Assembly: GCA_037893225.1 (NCBI GenBank)
Contig: JAZGUH010000713.1
Coordinates: 434,001-498,000, forward strand
Direction of reading: 5' to 3'
Source of the DNA: Hippasteria phrygiana
Taxonomy: Eukaryota > Echinodermata > Asteroidea > Valvatida > Goniasteridae
Length of the DNA stretch: 64,000 bases
Numbering within the stretch: the first letter of the stretch is position 1; each line of letters opens with the position of its first letter. Made by a program: the position numbers and the translations under genes. Positions 46,946 through 59,700 of this stretch are shown one piece after another. Below the pieces are notes generated by a model that ran no database searches, was not told where the DNA came from, and saw nothing but the letters and a program-made list of their open reading frames with translations.

Positions 46946-47313
46946 ACATTGTAGCGATTGAGTGCGCTTTATAGGCTGCACTTGTACGGATGGAGGGCGC
47001 TGTGACAACGCCATTGGGGGTTTTAAAAGCAAAATGCACTTCATTCAATTAAATTAACCTTATTTTCAAACCCGACTAAAAACAGATCGTAAAAGATCTT
47101 AACAAATTGGTAAATGGAATAAGTATGCATCCCGCAATTGATCCAGAATAATAAACTTATAATTGACCCCCCCCCCCCCCCCCCCCAAATGGAACCCTGC
47201 TGTGCAGTAGCTCGGAATGCTTCCAACAAGCTAGGCATTGTCCAAGAAGATAAAGATGATGCCCTTATCTCATGTATTGTTCTTTCTCCTTTTGTCCAGC
47301 TTCTAATCCAACG

Positions 47314-50300
47314 ATGTCCTCCACCCTTTCTACTGTTTTCCTTCTAGTCATGGCCCTTCGTCTACTTAGGGTCCATGCTAGAGTTGACAGCGACGAATCC
47401 TACACGAAAAAGTACAAGTTCCTGTATTACACGCCTATAGTGAACGGCAGCCACTACTTTACAATGAGCAAGGCTGCTAAAGTATTGGTTCAGCGAGGTC
47501 ACAAGGTCGTCTTCCTGATGAATGAACCGGGCACAGACGGAGAGCTAACAGATGGTGATGTCTTCTCGTTCATCGTGTTCAACTCAACCTACACCAAACA
47601 GGAAAGGCTCGATATGTTCCGGGACCTATCTAACGAGGCCATGAAAGAACCAATAGTGGACTTCCTCTCCCCTATTCGCGTCGGGATAAAAGGAAACTTG
47701 ACCAACAATAATAGTTTATATGGTTCGATCCCTATCGAGTGTGACGCCTTGCTGGGAAGCAATGCGACCATGACGAGGCTTCGTCAGGAGAAATTTGATA
47801 TGCTTATCGGTGACGTGTTTGCTTACTGTACCCCGCTCATAGCCCAATCGTTGGACATCCCGTTTATAATACAGTCCGTCTTTAGAGCTATTCCAACGGA
47901 ACACGGATACTGGTACGTATGTTTACACAATGCCTTTTTCGTACTTCTAGTTAGTGGACCATTGATGAAATAATGAAAACAAAGCCCTACTAGCCTATAT
48001 AAGCACTTGGCGCCATTTAAAAACATAAAACTGAAGTACGGTCAAATAGAATTCAACGGAACCAAAAACGTGGCGCAATAAAATACCCTTATATAAATCA
48101 GACACGTTCTGCTAAGACCAAGCCCATCATTTATGGGCGTGGTCATTTTTTTTATGGAAGGCACTATCAAATTTAAAGTTGTCATGGACATTTGATAATC
48201 ATGTGAAATCCGAATACGCTTTCCAATATTATACACTTTACAATGTATTTTACTAAGCATAGGCCTAATTGAAGCTATTTAAAACCTTTGAATATCTATC
48301 AGCAAGTGCGCCGGTGCCGGCCGACTGCCCTTTTCTATGTTTCCTTGTGCGGAACTTCCAAAAGTAGAGTGGGGGGGATTCCCCCAAGTGGAAAAAGTGG
48401 GGGGGGGGGGGCGGAGAGAAATGGCCCCCTGCCCCCCACGGTTCCACCGCCCATGTCTATAGATACAAATCTAAACTTCCATTATTTCCATTTAGAATCT
48501 CAAGTAACGACATCGCCAATCCGTTTTGATTCCTTCTTATCCAACTATATCAGGAGCGGACTTCCAGTAGATCCCACCTATATGCCCGAACGACTTCTGG
48601 GATTTTCGGATAGAATGACCTTTATCCAACGAGTCCAGAACTACCTGGCGTACTATATCACAGGATGGATGCATTCCCAAGCACTTCATGATTTTGACAA
48701 GTTGAAAATCAAGCATAACATCAAGCCGGAATTAAGCACCTTCCACTCTCTCAAACAAGCCAGATTCTACATCTTTCACGGAAGCTTTGGGTTGGAGTTC
48801 CCCCGGCCCATGCAACCCAACACGATCTACGTTCCTTATTCACTTGGATTAGGCTCGCACAAAACGGTTGGTTATTTTTTATATTTTCACACTGCTTCAT
48901 TTAGTAAGACATTAAAGGTACACACCGGCCTCAACCGGCCTCAAATAATAAATTCAGAATCATGGATTATACTATTTAAAAGGTTGTTGTGAAAAAAAGT
49001 ACCAAAATGTCTTTTCATTAACGGTTAAAAAACCGAAATAGATCTAAGGTTAACGTATACGCTTTTCCAGCTGCAACAACCGTCCACTTTTTGTGACTAC
49101 TGTAGACATGGTCAGGCCCCTACAGCATCACTGTCAAACGTCATTTTTACATACCTATCTAACAAAATGATCCGTCTAAGTCCGAGGGCTTGGTCCCTCA
49201 GCGTTTTCCATCTGGCTAGGTTAGCTGGTCCAACCACTTTCGCTAAGCGGTCCTCACCAGCTTGACGAAAGCGGTCGGCCCTTCTCCGGGCTGCCCGTAT
49301 GCGCCTACGCTCAATATCCTCCGTTTCTCTGCGGATGATTTGGCAGGACGGCCCCCACCACTAAACGACGTTTTCTTCTTTGCCTTTGGAGTAGTAGACA
49401 TTTCGCTGTTTCAAAGATTTAGGAGTAAAACTGCAATTTGCATGTGTCAACGACGGGGATCATGCCTTCAACGGGGTGCCATGCCTGCAGTGCTGACCAG
49501 CTCTGCGACGCGTCGGCGCAAGCCGCCGACCAGTAGTAGGCTACACACAGGGGCTCCAGTACTCGCCGTACCGATGTACAGGGCAGTAGAGAGTGCATCG
49601 TTGATAGATTTATGCGGCAGCTGTGCTGGGTCTTCGCCCCGCCGGCCGCGGGAGCTATGCCGCGCTGGCCCCACGCCGTGTCTCGTGAAACATGGGTCCG
49701 TCGCCCGGTCTTTGGGAAAAGTGTTACGACTTTCGCCAAATTGAAGTATAATTAACAATTAAACAATAGGTACAGTTTGGAAAAATAGTCATGATTATTA
49801 TGGTTAAATTAAACTGGAATTTGGTTCAGTTATTGAAAGGTTTTACTTCTGGAAGTAAAACTAGCCCTAATGATCACGTGCAAGAAAGTCACGTGACTAA
49901 CGTTTTTTGTTTTTTTAAATTACACGAAAACGGGAAAATTTCAAGTTGTCGCGCTTGGACCTTTATATTCTAATTAAGAAAACCCTTCCAGTCATGGTGA
50001 AATCTAATTTAGCGCCTAAAATCGCCCAAGGTCGCCCAAGAGGCCGGTGTGTACCTTTAACTACTCGACAAGAATCAATTGTTAATTATAATCAGAAATA
50101 TGACTTGGGGGGGGGGGGGACACTTCCTCAACGTTGGTGGCGCCATTTTACCTCTTTGTTTTGTTCTCACCCGTACACAGTACACATATTGCTCTTCTTT
50201 TCTGGGTTGCTACGGTACTATACCTTAGGCGTAGGCGGCCCTTACAAGCCAACAAAAATGTAACAAATTTAAAAAAAATTGGCAACGAGCAGCCAGCACC

Positions 50301-52785
50301 CCCCCCCCCCCCCAATTCGTTGCCAATTTGTTTCGTGGTTTTGTTCTCCTAAATCAGATTGAAGTCGATGTAGCCAGTTTTCTCGACACAGCCCCGAATG
50401 GTGTAGTTCTATTTTCGCTGGGCAGTATTTTCAAGTTGCAAGACCGTGCTCGAGGGCAAGTGTTCGCGGATGGTTTTGCCATGTTACCACATCGAGTGCT
50501 TTGGCAGTCGAAGGAAGATTTGCCCAAAGGTTTGAAGCTGGGAAAGAACACCAAGGTTGTTAAATGGTTGGCCATACAAACAGTCATGGGTGAGTTGGTT
50601 TAGTATGACCCGAGCAGAAGTCCGCCCCGTGGGGCTCAGTAGTAGTACGGATATGACGCTTTTAAAGGCAGTGTATAGTACATGATTATAGTCATTGTTG
50701 CAATTTTCAGAAATGGGCGGATTTGGGGGTTAGTATTTTATAGGAAATATCGTTCCACTGACCTGTTCAAAGTTTTGCGTTGTTAGATGGCCAAAAAACG
50801 AGAGAAAAACGGCGCTCGTTTTCAACCGTCGGGCGGATGATAGCCTAAGCTTTACGCGTGACGCGTCCCGAATGCCAGCCATAGATATAGATATAAAATA
50901 TATTCTATATCTATGATGCCAGCAGCATGTCCGGGGCGCGCCACTCGTCCGGGTAGCCACGCGCGTCTTGACTAAAGGCTACAGGGCAGTTTTCCCAACG
51001 ATTTCCAGCTGGAAATCGTTGGAAGACAATATAAATTTCCACTTTTCTTGACAACGACAGCACACCTGGTGCCATCATTTCACAGAATGATTGAGACTAC
51101 TATTAACTTACAGTCTAGTAAGGTATTTCGTAATAATTCAGTAAAAAAAAATTTGGAGGATTACCAATCGTGTACACTACCTTTAAGTTGGCTATTTTCT
51201 AGCTGAAAGATTTATGATTAACTTGGTTTTCCTATTACTAGCTAACTTTAAAATCCATTTTTAATTTGTTCAATATTTCTTCAAACATTGCTGATGGGTT
51301 CATGGTTTTGGAGGACTGATATTTGAATTGTGTTCTCCCGACAAGTAGTTCCTTCTTTTCTTACCAAATAAAAATAACACCCTCTTCCATAACTACACTC
51401 GGAATTTAAAGGAATTGACCATGCTTGCATTGTTGGATATTAGCCTAGCTAGCTACGGTATGTATAAAACCCAGTTGAATTGGATATTTATTGTATGATT
51501 ATTTTATTAGCCTAAAAGTTTACAGTCCCCATATCTCACGGTAGTACTTTTCGCTTTCATCACGTGTGCAGAACACCCGAACGTCAAGTTATACGTTGGC
51601 CAGGGAGGTTATTGCTGTACACATGAAGCCTTGTGGGCGGGGCTACCGATTATAGGGATACCATTTGGTGTAGATCAGCCTGACAACTTAATCCGCGTGG
51701 TAGATCGGGGTGCAGGAATTTCACTACGCGCTGCCGAGCTAACACCGGACAAACTGAGCAGCGCCATCAGCCGAGTCATAACCGAGCCAAAGTAAGCATA
51801 ACTTTCTTGCGTATTTAACAAAATAACTGAGAATGTATTCATTTTACATGTAAATATTACAATTCTGTACACTTTGATTCACCGAATCCTGGCGTCTTCT
51901 TAATTCTGAGTGACTGGGTTAACTATTGTAAACAACTGGAAAGATTGTCATATAAAACAATGAATGAACAAGAGTAATACGGTCATTTTAATTGTCAATT
52001 TTCATTTTTGCCTTTTTAAAGATACAAGCATGCAACTACTTTTTGTAAAAAAAAAAAAATCTTGACTGGAAATCGATTACCTGCAAAATATCCCTCAATT
52101 TGGCTCCAAATTCTTATCATTTCATGCTCCAAATAATATATGCAGCAAAGCTATGACTAACTTTACAATAGAGAGTGACGGACGACGGTTAAAACTGAAC
52201 GTCTTACGTTATGTCATACGCACAGCAGTTGATATTCTGCAATAAAGTTGTCGAACTTTTACCTGAACTTTGACACTGTTACGATATCCTGAAAATTAAT
52301 GATTATATTGTTGGGGCTAGCGCGTATTTCTTGCAATACAAAGGAACGGGGTTTTTAGGAACTTTTAGTGCAGACTCTCGACAAGAAATCTTGTTCAGAA
52401 TTCCTCGTCTTGCATTTACTGGCTATTAGGCCTACCTTAAGTTTTTCGAACCTTCAGTTTTACGACTAAAACGCCTGTTTACGACTCATCATACAGATTC
52501 CGTCAGAACGCTCAGCGCATTTCCCTGATTCTACGGGACCTTCACACCTCATCTCCCCCGGCAGAGACGATGGCTCGCTGGATCCTACACGTCACAAGGT
52601 TCGGTGGCGATCACCTACGTCCAGCTGTCCAGGATCTGAATTACATCCAGAGAAACCTTCTGGACGTCTGCATGTTCATTTCGGCTGTTTTGGCCTTAAT
52701 TGTCGGTCTTAACATGTCCGTTTGTTACTGCTGTTGTAAATGTATGTGCCGTGGTGGTAGGAAAAGCCATATTAAAAAAGAATAG
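47314..52785 (+). CDS. UDP-glycosyltransferase (UDP-glucuronosyltransferase-like)
   Basis: Five exons: 47314-47912, 48554-48866, 50358-50589, 51572-51791, 52497-52785, reading in frame to 550 residues, a normal length for membrane UGTs. It begins with a signal peptide (MSSTLSTVFLLVMALRLL). An acceptor at 47299 lies 14 bp before the ATG, so a 5' UTR exon probably exists upstream. The N-terminal half contains 'GSHYFTMSKAAKVLVQRGH' and 'MTFIQRVQNYLAYY'. The C-terminal half has 'GVVLFSLGSIF' and the UDP-sugar-binding signature region ('HPNVKLYVGQGG', 'HEALWAGLPIIGIP', 'DQPDN'), where Gln replaces the usual His before GG, a change the family tolerates. The end is one membrane span (CMFISAVLALIVGL), a Cys-rich stretch and a short basic tail (HIKKE). 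Expected role: transfer of a sugar from a UDP-sugar to small lipophilic acceptors in the ER lumen; the donor and acceptor cannot be told. AATAAA at 53074 and 53997 are possible poly(A) signals. The donor of exon 2 (GTTGGT) is weak. Confidence 0.9.
47913..48553 (+). other. UGT intron 1
   Basis: The donor GTACGT at 47913 (phase 2) and acceptor ATATCAG at 48553 restore ...EHGYW-SGLPVDPTYMPE. Two tempting alternatives fail. GTATGT at 47917 is in the wrong phase, and the acceptor at 48495 would create a TGA at the junction. The intron has a G10 run at 48402-48411 and no other recognised feature. Confidence 0.7.
48867..50357 (+). other. UGT intron 2 with a GC-rich insert
   Basis: The middle part (about 49190-49740) is GC-rich, unlike the AT-rich rest. 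On the minus strand it holds two open stretches: 49758-49468 (96 codons), and a basic one starting at 49402 (MSTTPKAKKKTSFSGGG...), which then shifts frame into an Arg-rich segment (RRRIRAARRRADRFRQAGED). This looks like a decayed mobile-element or retrocopied coding segment; I do not recognise the family. Confidence 0.4.
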
Positions 52786-54250
52786 CGTGGTTGTAAAACA
52801 AATTATGACACGCCATTTTTTCTATCATGATGAACTAATTACCTTTTCACCTTTGTCCCAAAGGCATCTTTTGAAAACCGTTTTTCCCCAGTGATTCTAG
52901 CAATTTTTTGGCGAAAGCTAGCAATGAAAAAGGTAAGGAACTAATTTAAAAATGTAGAAGCTTCACACGACACTTTGTCTTTCTAATGTCGATGTGAAAG
53001 AACATGACGAAACCTGGTGTAAAAAGAACACTGGCTTGTAAATTTTTCTTTAAATTTGGTGAGAAGGGCTAACAATAAAGTAATCGTTTTAGCCCTCATT
53101 CCAAAGGGGGGAGGGGTGTGCTTCTGAAAATCTCTCCAATGTAACCTATCATGCCTCTTGTCACACTGTACAGTAAACCGGGGGGGGGGGGGGGGGGGGG
53201 TGCGCTTTACCCGCACGTGGTCACGTAGCAATATGAGCGCCCTCTACTTTTTAACTTTATAACTTGATCTGTGTCTAGTCTAAGTGTAGAGCCCACTGGG
53301 CCCGGGGCTGGACCCAATTTGTAGAAAAGTTGCCGTATGCTATTAGCAGGAAATATTGCTAGCTTACGCGCATAGAGATCTCTGTTGTAGTCTGGTTCCC
53401 TGACCTGAAGATTCTCTGACGGTTTAAAATAGATCGTGACGTGCAGTGTAAGTCCGAGTGACGTCAGTGGCATCATTCAACATTCTTGCAAAATCCGGTC
53501 GGCAAAATACTGCAAGAGTACGGCATTGATTTTTCATTTTTTATGTATAGTTGAGAATTCAAATTCCAGGATCTGCAACGGATCGACCTGACAGACATTT
53601 TGTCATTGCGAACATTAACGTTAACAGCCGAATGTTACCAAAAACAAGTTCGGAATTCCTCCCATTTTGGTCACGTGACATTGGCAGCTACCGTCCGGAT
53701 CCTAATATTCATCAGAAATAGTCAGAATATTTTGGTCTGGGAACCAGACTATAATTGTTGCGTCACTATTTTAAGCAAATCCTGCATCTGAAGTTAACAA
53801 GCCTTTTCCTGTGCTTAAAGCTTATGGTCTGTATGAAATGGATGGAGGTTCTGTAAGCAACCCTGTGATTGGGCCTATATCTTTTGATAAGCTACATTTC
53901 AAGTTTTTAGTATGTCTATTACGAAAGCGCCCTCCTTTGAAAACCATTAAAGGAAACATGATTTAGGATTTATATTGCATTATTCCTGCTTAAAACAATA
54001 AAGTATTATCTTGACAATGATATTTTGTGTCCAGAGACAATTATTTCCCAGATTAAATATGAGAAAAAAATTCTTGAAAATGTTTTCCCAAGCTACTCCG
54101 CCACCTGAGTGGGACCCTCATTAACATAAGTGTGTGACGTAGACCGAGGCACATTACAGATTCTGCTCGAGCCGGCCCCATTCATCACGCGTATGCATTG
54201 AGTGTACATTCTTCGTCCAAAATCTAAGCAAAATATAGTGTTTTTCGGCC
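52786..54250. other. UGT 3' flank
   Basis: AATAAA at 53074 and at 53997 could end the UGT transcript (about 0.3 or 1.2 kb of 3' UTR). A G-run occupies 53180-53200. A diverged inverted repeat lies at 53385-53755. No other gene was recognised. Confidence 0.5.
53385..53755. mobile_element. Diverged inverted-repeat element
   Basis: TAGTCTGGTTCCCTGACC near 53392 pairs with GGTCTGGGAACCAGACTA near 53735. Beyond these 18-bp ends the arms are only loosely similar. Probably an old MITE. Confidence 0.4.
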
Positions 54251-54566
54251 ATGCCGACAAGGTGTGTGGCTGCTGGGTGCAGCAAAACAACGAAGGCTGG
54301 AGTAAGCCTTCCTTTATTTCCAACTGATGCGAAATATCGGAGAAAAAATTGTACGGCGAAAGTGAAGGTGACAAGAGCGTTATGTAGCGACCACTTTGAG
54401 CCGTCGTGTTTCGATACTGGTATTTTCAAATCATAAGATGACCATTAAAAATATGCTCAAGTCCACTGCCATCCCAACAAAGTTCCCAGATGTGAGTAAG
54501 GTACAGGCGAAAGCAGTTAAACGGCCCATTCCCCGAGGAGCCTTCGCTAAAAGGGAGAAAATCAGG
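54251..54566 (+). pseudogene. THAP-type zinc-finger exon, frameshifted
   Basis: An ATG opens MPTRCVAAGCSKTTKAGVSL..., the N-terminus of a C2CH THAP zinc finger. C5 and C10, then ALCSDHFEPSCF, supply the Cys-x4-Cys and Cys-x2-His ligands. The spacing between the two halves is short, and the Trp normally found after the basic 'YRRK' stretch is missing. The frame stops after DTGIFKS at TAA 54434. The expected continuation (KNMLKSTAIPTKFP) is present in another frame and runs to a good donor (GGGTACG) at 54567. The combination of internal loss and frameshift indicates a dead copy. THAP domains occur in host DNA-binding proteins and in P-element-type transposases, so this may be a transposon relic. 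No downstream exons were recognised. Confidence 0.6.
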
Positions 54567-54894
54567 GTACGTTCGATGTTAGTTGTTGCAACTTACGAAA
54601 TTGCACGTGTAAATCTAGTGTACGTGTCCAGTCGATCCATGAATTTCGGTGCCTCGGTTTACGTCACGAACAGCGCCCTCAATTTGAGTCTCAACAAATT
54701 CCAAAAAGGGGGGGGGGGTCAATTTTTGGGCGGCAAATATTCACACTAAAACTTTACTTGAACCAGTTTGGCTTTTAATTCACATTTAATACATATAAAT
54801 GAATTTATTTATGAAATAAAATGTGATCCGGCCAGTTTGAGAAGCATGTTTCCTTTAACAAAAATCATTTCGGGACTCCAGTTTGGTTCGACAA

Positions 54895-55013
54895 CCTTGG
54901 CTCGTCTTCGGCTTCGGCTTCGTCTCCGACTTCTGAATAACTGAGAATTTAGAATCCATTTGGTTTGTTTCTCAGTTATTCAGAAGTCGGAGACGAAGCC
55001 GACGAAGCCAAGG
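54895..55013. repeat. Hairpin of about 119 bp
   Basis: CCTTGGCTCGTCTTCGGCTT ... and its complement pair over about 48 bp around a loop containing ATTTAGAATCCATTTGG. One arm carries an extra CGGCTT unit. Confidence 0.75.
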
Positions 55014-55051
55014 TTTCGAAAATCCCAAAGTCGGACCGTTGTAGGCCTATA

Positions 55052-55172
55052 CTGTCCGAATTCCTTGCTACGGCTGGATGTTACACACCATGTCTATGGT
55101 AGCGGCTGCAGCCACTTCCAATAGACTCGCGTGTAATTTCAAGCCGCAGCCAAGTAATTCGGACAGGGCCTT
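55052..55172. mobile_element. Short inverted-end element
   Basis: ACTGTCCGAATTCCTTGCTA at the left and AAGTAATTCGGACAGG at the right form imperfect inverted ends. Inside, CGGCTGGATG and AAGCCGCAGCC extend the pairing loosely. Confidence 0.4.
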
Positions 55173-56789
55173 ACATTTGGAAAATTTAGAGTGGTGCCCT
55201 TTACGAATAGCGTTTTGGCTGCGAAAAGACTGCACAATTTTTCGTGCGGCGCCAGTCTAATGTACGGATATGTCAACGTTTCGTTTGTTCACATTTCTCC
55301 GTAAGTATTACATTATTATGGTTTTATTTTTACACCTTGAAAATAGGTTAGGTAACTAACCAAAGGGATTAAATTTTAGGGATTTCAGGGCAATGTGTGC
55401 CTTTATAAGCCGATGATACTTCCCCTTGGTCTGAGAGCTTTTATTCAACCTCCCTCATCCTGATACCCTGGTTCCGTCCCTACAAGCGAACCCCCTGTGT
55501 GGTCTGAATGTAAATTGAACTATTTAGTAGGCCGACTCGCTCCTTACATTTTCTTTACCCGGAACAGAAGTTTGTGACGCTACTGGGTGCAGCCAGCGAG
55601 TTGAACCCATAGGTGAAGGCAACATTGGCCTAATTTCGGCACCGCTGCAAGTATTATATGAGAACGGATTGTCTTTCAATTGAAACAGTTTTCTGTTACG
55701 ACCCGCCCAATTATGGAGAATTAGGCTATTACAGATTTACCGTGGGTGGCGATCGCTAATCCCCGTGTTTAATGGCAATTTGACGGGGCCTGGGCCAACC
55801 GTTTGCCCGGGTCCGGTCGGCCGCCGCTGGGCTCGGCCTGGGACTACTCAGTGGCCCAAGTCGATCCACGTGGTCACCTACAGATGAATTGCTCTTGGAT
55901 ATTTCAATCAAAGCCAGCGGGTATTTGACCTATTACAAAGCTTGCAGGGAAGGTCCAATTTTCACCGGGGTCTTGTAGTCGGTTGAACCAGTGCACTGAA
56001 AACCACACACACTATTAAACCATGTTCGAAAGGACGGTAGGATTTAGAATTACAGACAAGACCACTTGTATTAAGCCAAGCATTTTAAGGGACCATTCCC
56101 CTAATACAATGAAGAAATGAAACGTTTCTACGGCAACATCTCAAGAGTTAAAGGCCCTCCTATCACGTGAAACCAGGGACAAAATTGATTTTAAAGAGCA
56201 GCTTTCTTTGTTGTTGCTTTCGTCGTCGTTGTTGTTGAGTTTGGGTTTCATGCATGGTTGTTTCAATACAAGACGCAGGGCGAATGTCCCCCTTTGACCT
56301 CCCCTCCCCCATTCGCCAACGGGCTGTATCCGGGGTTTCGTCCAAGCACAGGAAAACATCAGTGTTTACATTTTGAGCCCTGTTCTTGTGTTTGTTATGA
56401 TGAAACCTCGGCACCGGCTTTCGTCGGTCAAGTTCAAACCCGAACGAACAGACCCGCGGCATCGGAATTGCCGAGAGTGTGTAGGCAGCGGTAGGCCCGG
56501 TAATGCTTCAGCCCCGCTGGTTGTCATGACGCACACGCCCACAGTCTACAAAAATAACTTCACACCTCAACCGCCAATTTCTTTGGCCAACTTCCAAAAG
56601 TATAAGAAATATTTCTTTCATTCATTTTAGAAGCTTGCCAAGATTTTTTTTTATCAGAACATCGTGGATACTAAGCTGTGGTATAGATTCTTTGTTATAC
56701 TTCCTTGAGGGGGGTATTTTCACATTGTTGGCAAAGCTTGCTGCAGTTTTTCTATTTTCTATTTTTTTTTCTTTCTTCTTCAGAAAACA
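55173..56789. other. Gene-free stretch before the satellite
   Basis: Partly GC-richer (55480-55880). The open frames on both strands resemble no family I know and lack convincing splice partners. Confidence 0.5.
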
Positions 56790-59700
56790 AGTTGCAATTG
56801 GCTTTAAAATTGCAGCCTATGAAATGAAGACTTCAGCCCTGCAATATCAGATGTCTGGGAACAACTCTGATTTTTAATGCACTTTTATGATTTTATAAAA
56901 CTCCATATTTTCTCTCATATTTTTTGAAATATTGCAATATTTCTGTCTAATATGCTTTGATAACGTTCAAAATAGACTCATGACACCCCTAAATGACTTT
57001 AGAATCAATTTCAGATAAATTTGAAAAACGGCCATTTTGGGCCAAAATTTACAAAAATGGCAAGGGGTAACCCTTGCCGGTTTTTTTCAGTCGGAAAAAA
57101 GTTGCCTTAAAAATTGTTGCAAAGATGCTGCATGGAATGATGACTTCAGCCCTGCAATATCAGATGTCTGGGATCAAATTTGAATTTTTTAATGATTTTT
57201 TGAAGATTTTTTTAATACTTCATATTTCCTCAAAATACAAAATGTAGAAATATTGCAATATTTCTGTCCGATATGCTTTCATAACATTCAAAATATACTC
57301 CTGACACCCCTAAATGACTTTAGAATCAATTTCAGATCAATTTGAAAAACGGCAATTTTGGGCCAAAATTGACAAAAATGGCAAGGGATAACCCTTGCCG
57401 TTTTTATTTTCAGTCGGAAATAAAGTTGCCTTCAAAATTGTTGCAAAGATGCTGCATGGAATGACGACTTCAGCCCTGCAATATCAGATGTATGGGAACA
57501 ACTTTAATTTGTTTTTATAATTTTTGAAGATTTTTGTAATACTTCATATTTCCTCAAAATAGAGAATGTAGAAATATTGCAATATTTCTGTCCGATATGC
57601 TTTCATAACATTCAAAATAGACTCATGACACCCCTAAATGACTTTAAAATCAATTTCAGATCAATTTGAAAAACGGCCATTTCGGGCCAAAATTGACAAA
57701 AATGGCAAGGGGTAACCCTTGCCGTTTTTTTTTTCAGTCGGAAAAAAGTTGCCTTAAAAATTGTTGCAAAGATGCTGCATGGAATGACGACTTCAGCCCT
57801 GCAATATCAGATGTATGGGAACAACTTTAATTTGTTTTTGTAATTTTTGAAGATTTTTTGTATACTTCATATTTCCTCAAAATACAAAATGTAGAAATAT
57901 TGCAATATTTCTGTCCGATATGCTTTCATAACATTCAAAATAGACTCATGACACCCCTAAATGACTTTAGAATCAATTTCAGATCAATTTGAAAAACGGC
58001 CATTTCGGGCCAAAATTGACAAAAATGCCGTTTTTTTTTTCAGTCGGAACAAAAGTTGCCTTAAAAATTGTTGCAAAGATGCTGCATGGAATGACGACTT
58101 CAGCCCTGCAATATCAGATGTATGGGAACAACTTTAATTTGTTTTTATAATTTTTGAAGATTTTTTTATACTTCATATTTTCTCAAAATACAAAATGTAG
58201 AAATATTGCAATATTTCTGTCCGATATGCTTCCATAACATTCAAAATAGACTCATGACACCCCTAAATGACTTTAGAATCAATTTCAGATCAATTTGAAA
58301 AACGGCAATTTTGGGCCAAAATTGACAAAAATGGCAAGGGGTAACCCTTGCCGGTTTTTTTCAGTCGGAAAAAATGTTGCCTTCAAAATTGTGGCAAAGA
58401 TGCTGCATGGAATGACGACTTCAGCCCTGCAATATCAGATGTATGGGAACAACTTTAATTTGTTTTTATAATTTTTGAAACATTTTTTAATACTTCATAT
58501 TTCCTCAAAATAGAAAATGTAGAAATATTGCAATATTTCTGTCCGATATGCTTTCATAACATTCAAAATATACTCCTGACACCCCTAAATGACTTTAGAA
58601 TCAATTTCAGATCAATTTGAAAAACGGCCATTTCGGGCCAAAATTGACAAAAATGGCAAGGGGTAACCCTTGCCGTTTTTTTTTTTCAGTCGGAAAAAAA
58701 GTTGACTTAAAAATTGTTGCAAAGATGCTGCATGGAATGACGACTTCAGCCCTGCAATATCAGATGTATGGGAACAACTTTAATTTGTTTTTATAATTTT
58801 TGAAGATTTTTGTAATACTTCATATTTCCTCAAAATAGAGAATGTAGAAATATTGCAATATTTCTGTCCGATATGCTTTCATAACATTCAAAATAGACTC
58901 ATGACACCCCTAAATGACTTTAAAATCAATTTCAGATCAATTTGAAAAACGGCCATTTCGGGCCAAAATTGACAAAAATGGCAAGGGGTAACCCTTGCCG
59001 TTTTTTTTTCAGTCGGAAAAAAGTTGCCTTAAAAATTGTTGCAAAGATGCTGCATGGAATGACGACTTCAGCCCTGCAATATCAGATGTATGGGAACAAC
59101 TTTAATTTGTTTTTGTAATTTTTGAAGATTTTTTTTATACTTCATATTTCCTCAAAATACAAAATGTAGAAATATTGCAATATTTCTGTCCGATATGCTT
59201 TCATAACATTCAAAATAGACTCATGACACCCCTAAATGACTTTAGAATCAATTTCAGATCAATTTGAAAAACGGCCATTTCGGGCCAAAATTGAAAAAAA
59301 TGCCGTTTTTTTTTTCAGTCGGAACAAACGTTGCCTTAAAAATTGTTGCAAAGATGCTGCATGGAATGACGACTTCAGCCCTGCAATATCAGATGTATGG
59401 GAACAACTTTAATTTGTTTTTATAATTTTTGAAGATTTTTTTATACTTCATATTTTCTCAAAATACAAAATGTAGAAATATTGCAATATTTCTGTCCGAT
59501 ATGCTTCCATAACATTCAAAATAGACTCATGACACCCCTAAATGACTTTAGAATCAATTTCAGATCAATTTGAAAAACGGCAATTTTGGGCCAAAATTGA
59601 CAAAAATGGCAAGGGGTAACCCTTGCCGGTTTTTTTCAGTCGGAAAAAATGTTGCCTTCAAAATTGTGGCAAAGATGCTGCATGGAATGACGACTTCAGC

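Larger units (their letters stand above)
39725..47299. other. Intergenic region between gene 2 and the UGT
   Basis: No gene could be supported. Contents: T/G-run at 40388-40410, a CpG-richer stretch at about 41500-42380, repeats of CAAGTCCTCG-type text (42470-42540, 44590-44680), a tandem duplication at 42797-43115, a possible solo LTR at 43870-44890, a C23 run at 45665-45687, a GACGT-rich block at 45900-46800 and a C22 run near 47166. Confidence 0.55.

Noticed and set aside
48288..48553. Upstream extension of UGT exon 2 (open frame from 48288)
   Set aside because: It contains a G-run translation, and using it gives a stop or wrong phase at the exon 1 junction; the acceptor at 48553 restores the family-typical sequence.
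56141..56462. Minus-strand frames near the satellite
   Set aside because: No family resemblance, no splice partners, and partly from a GTT/GTC simple repeat.
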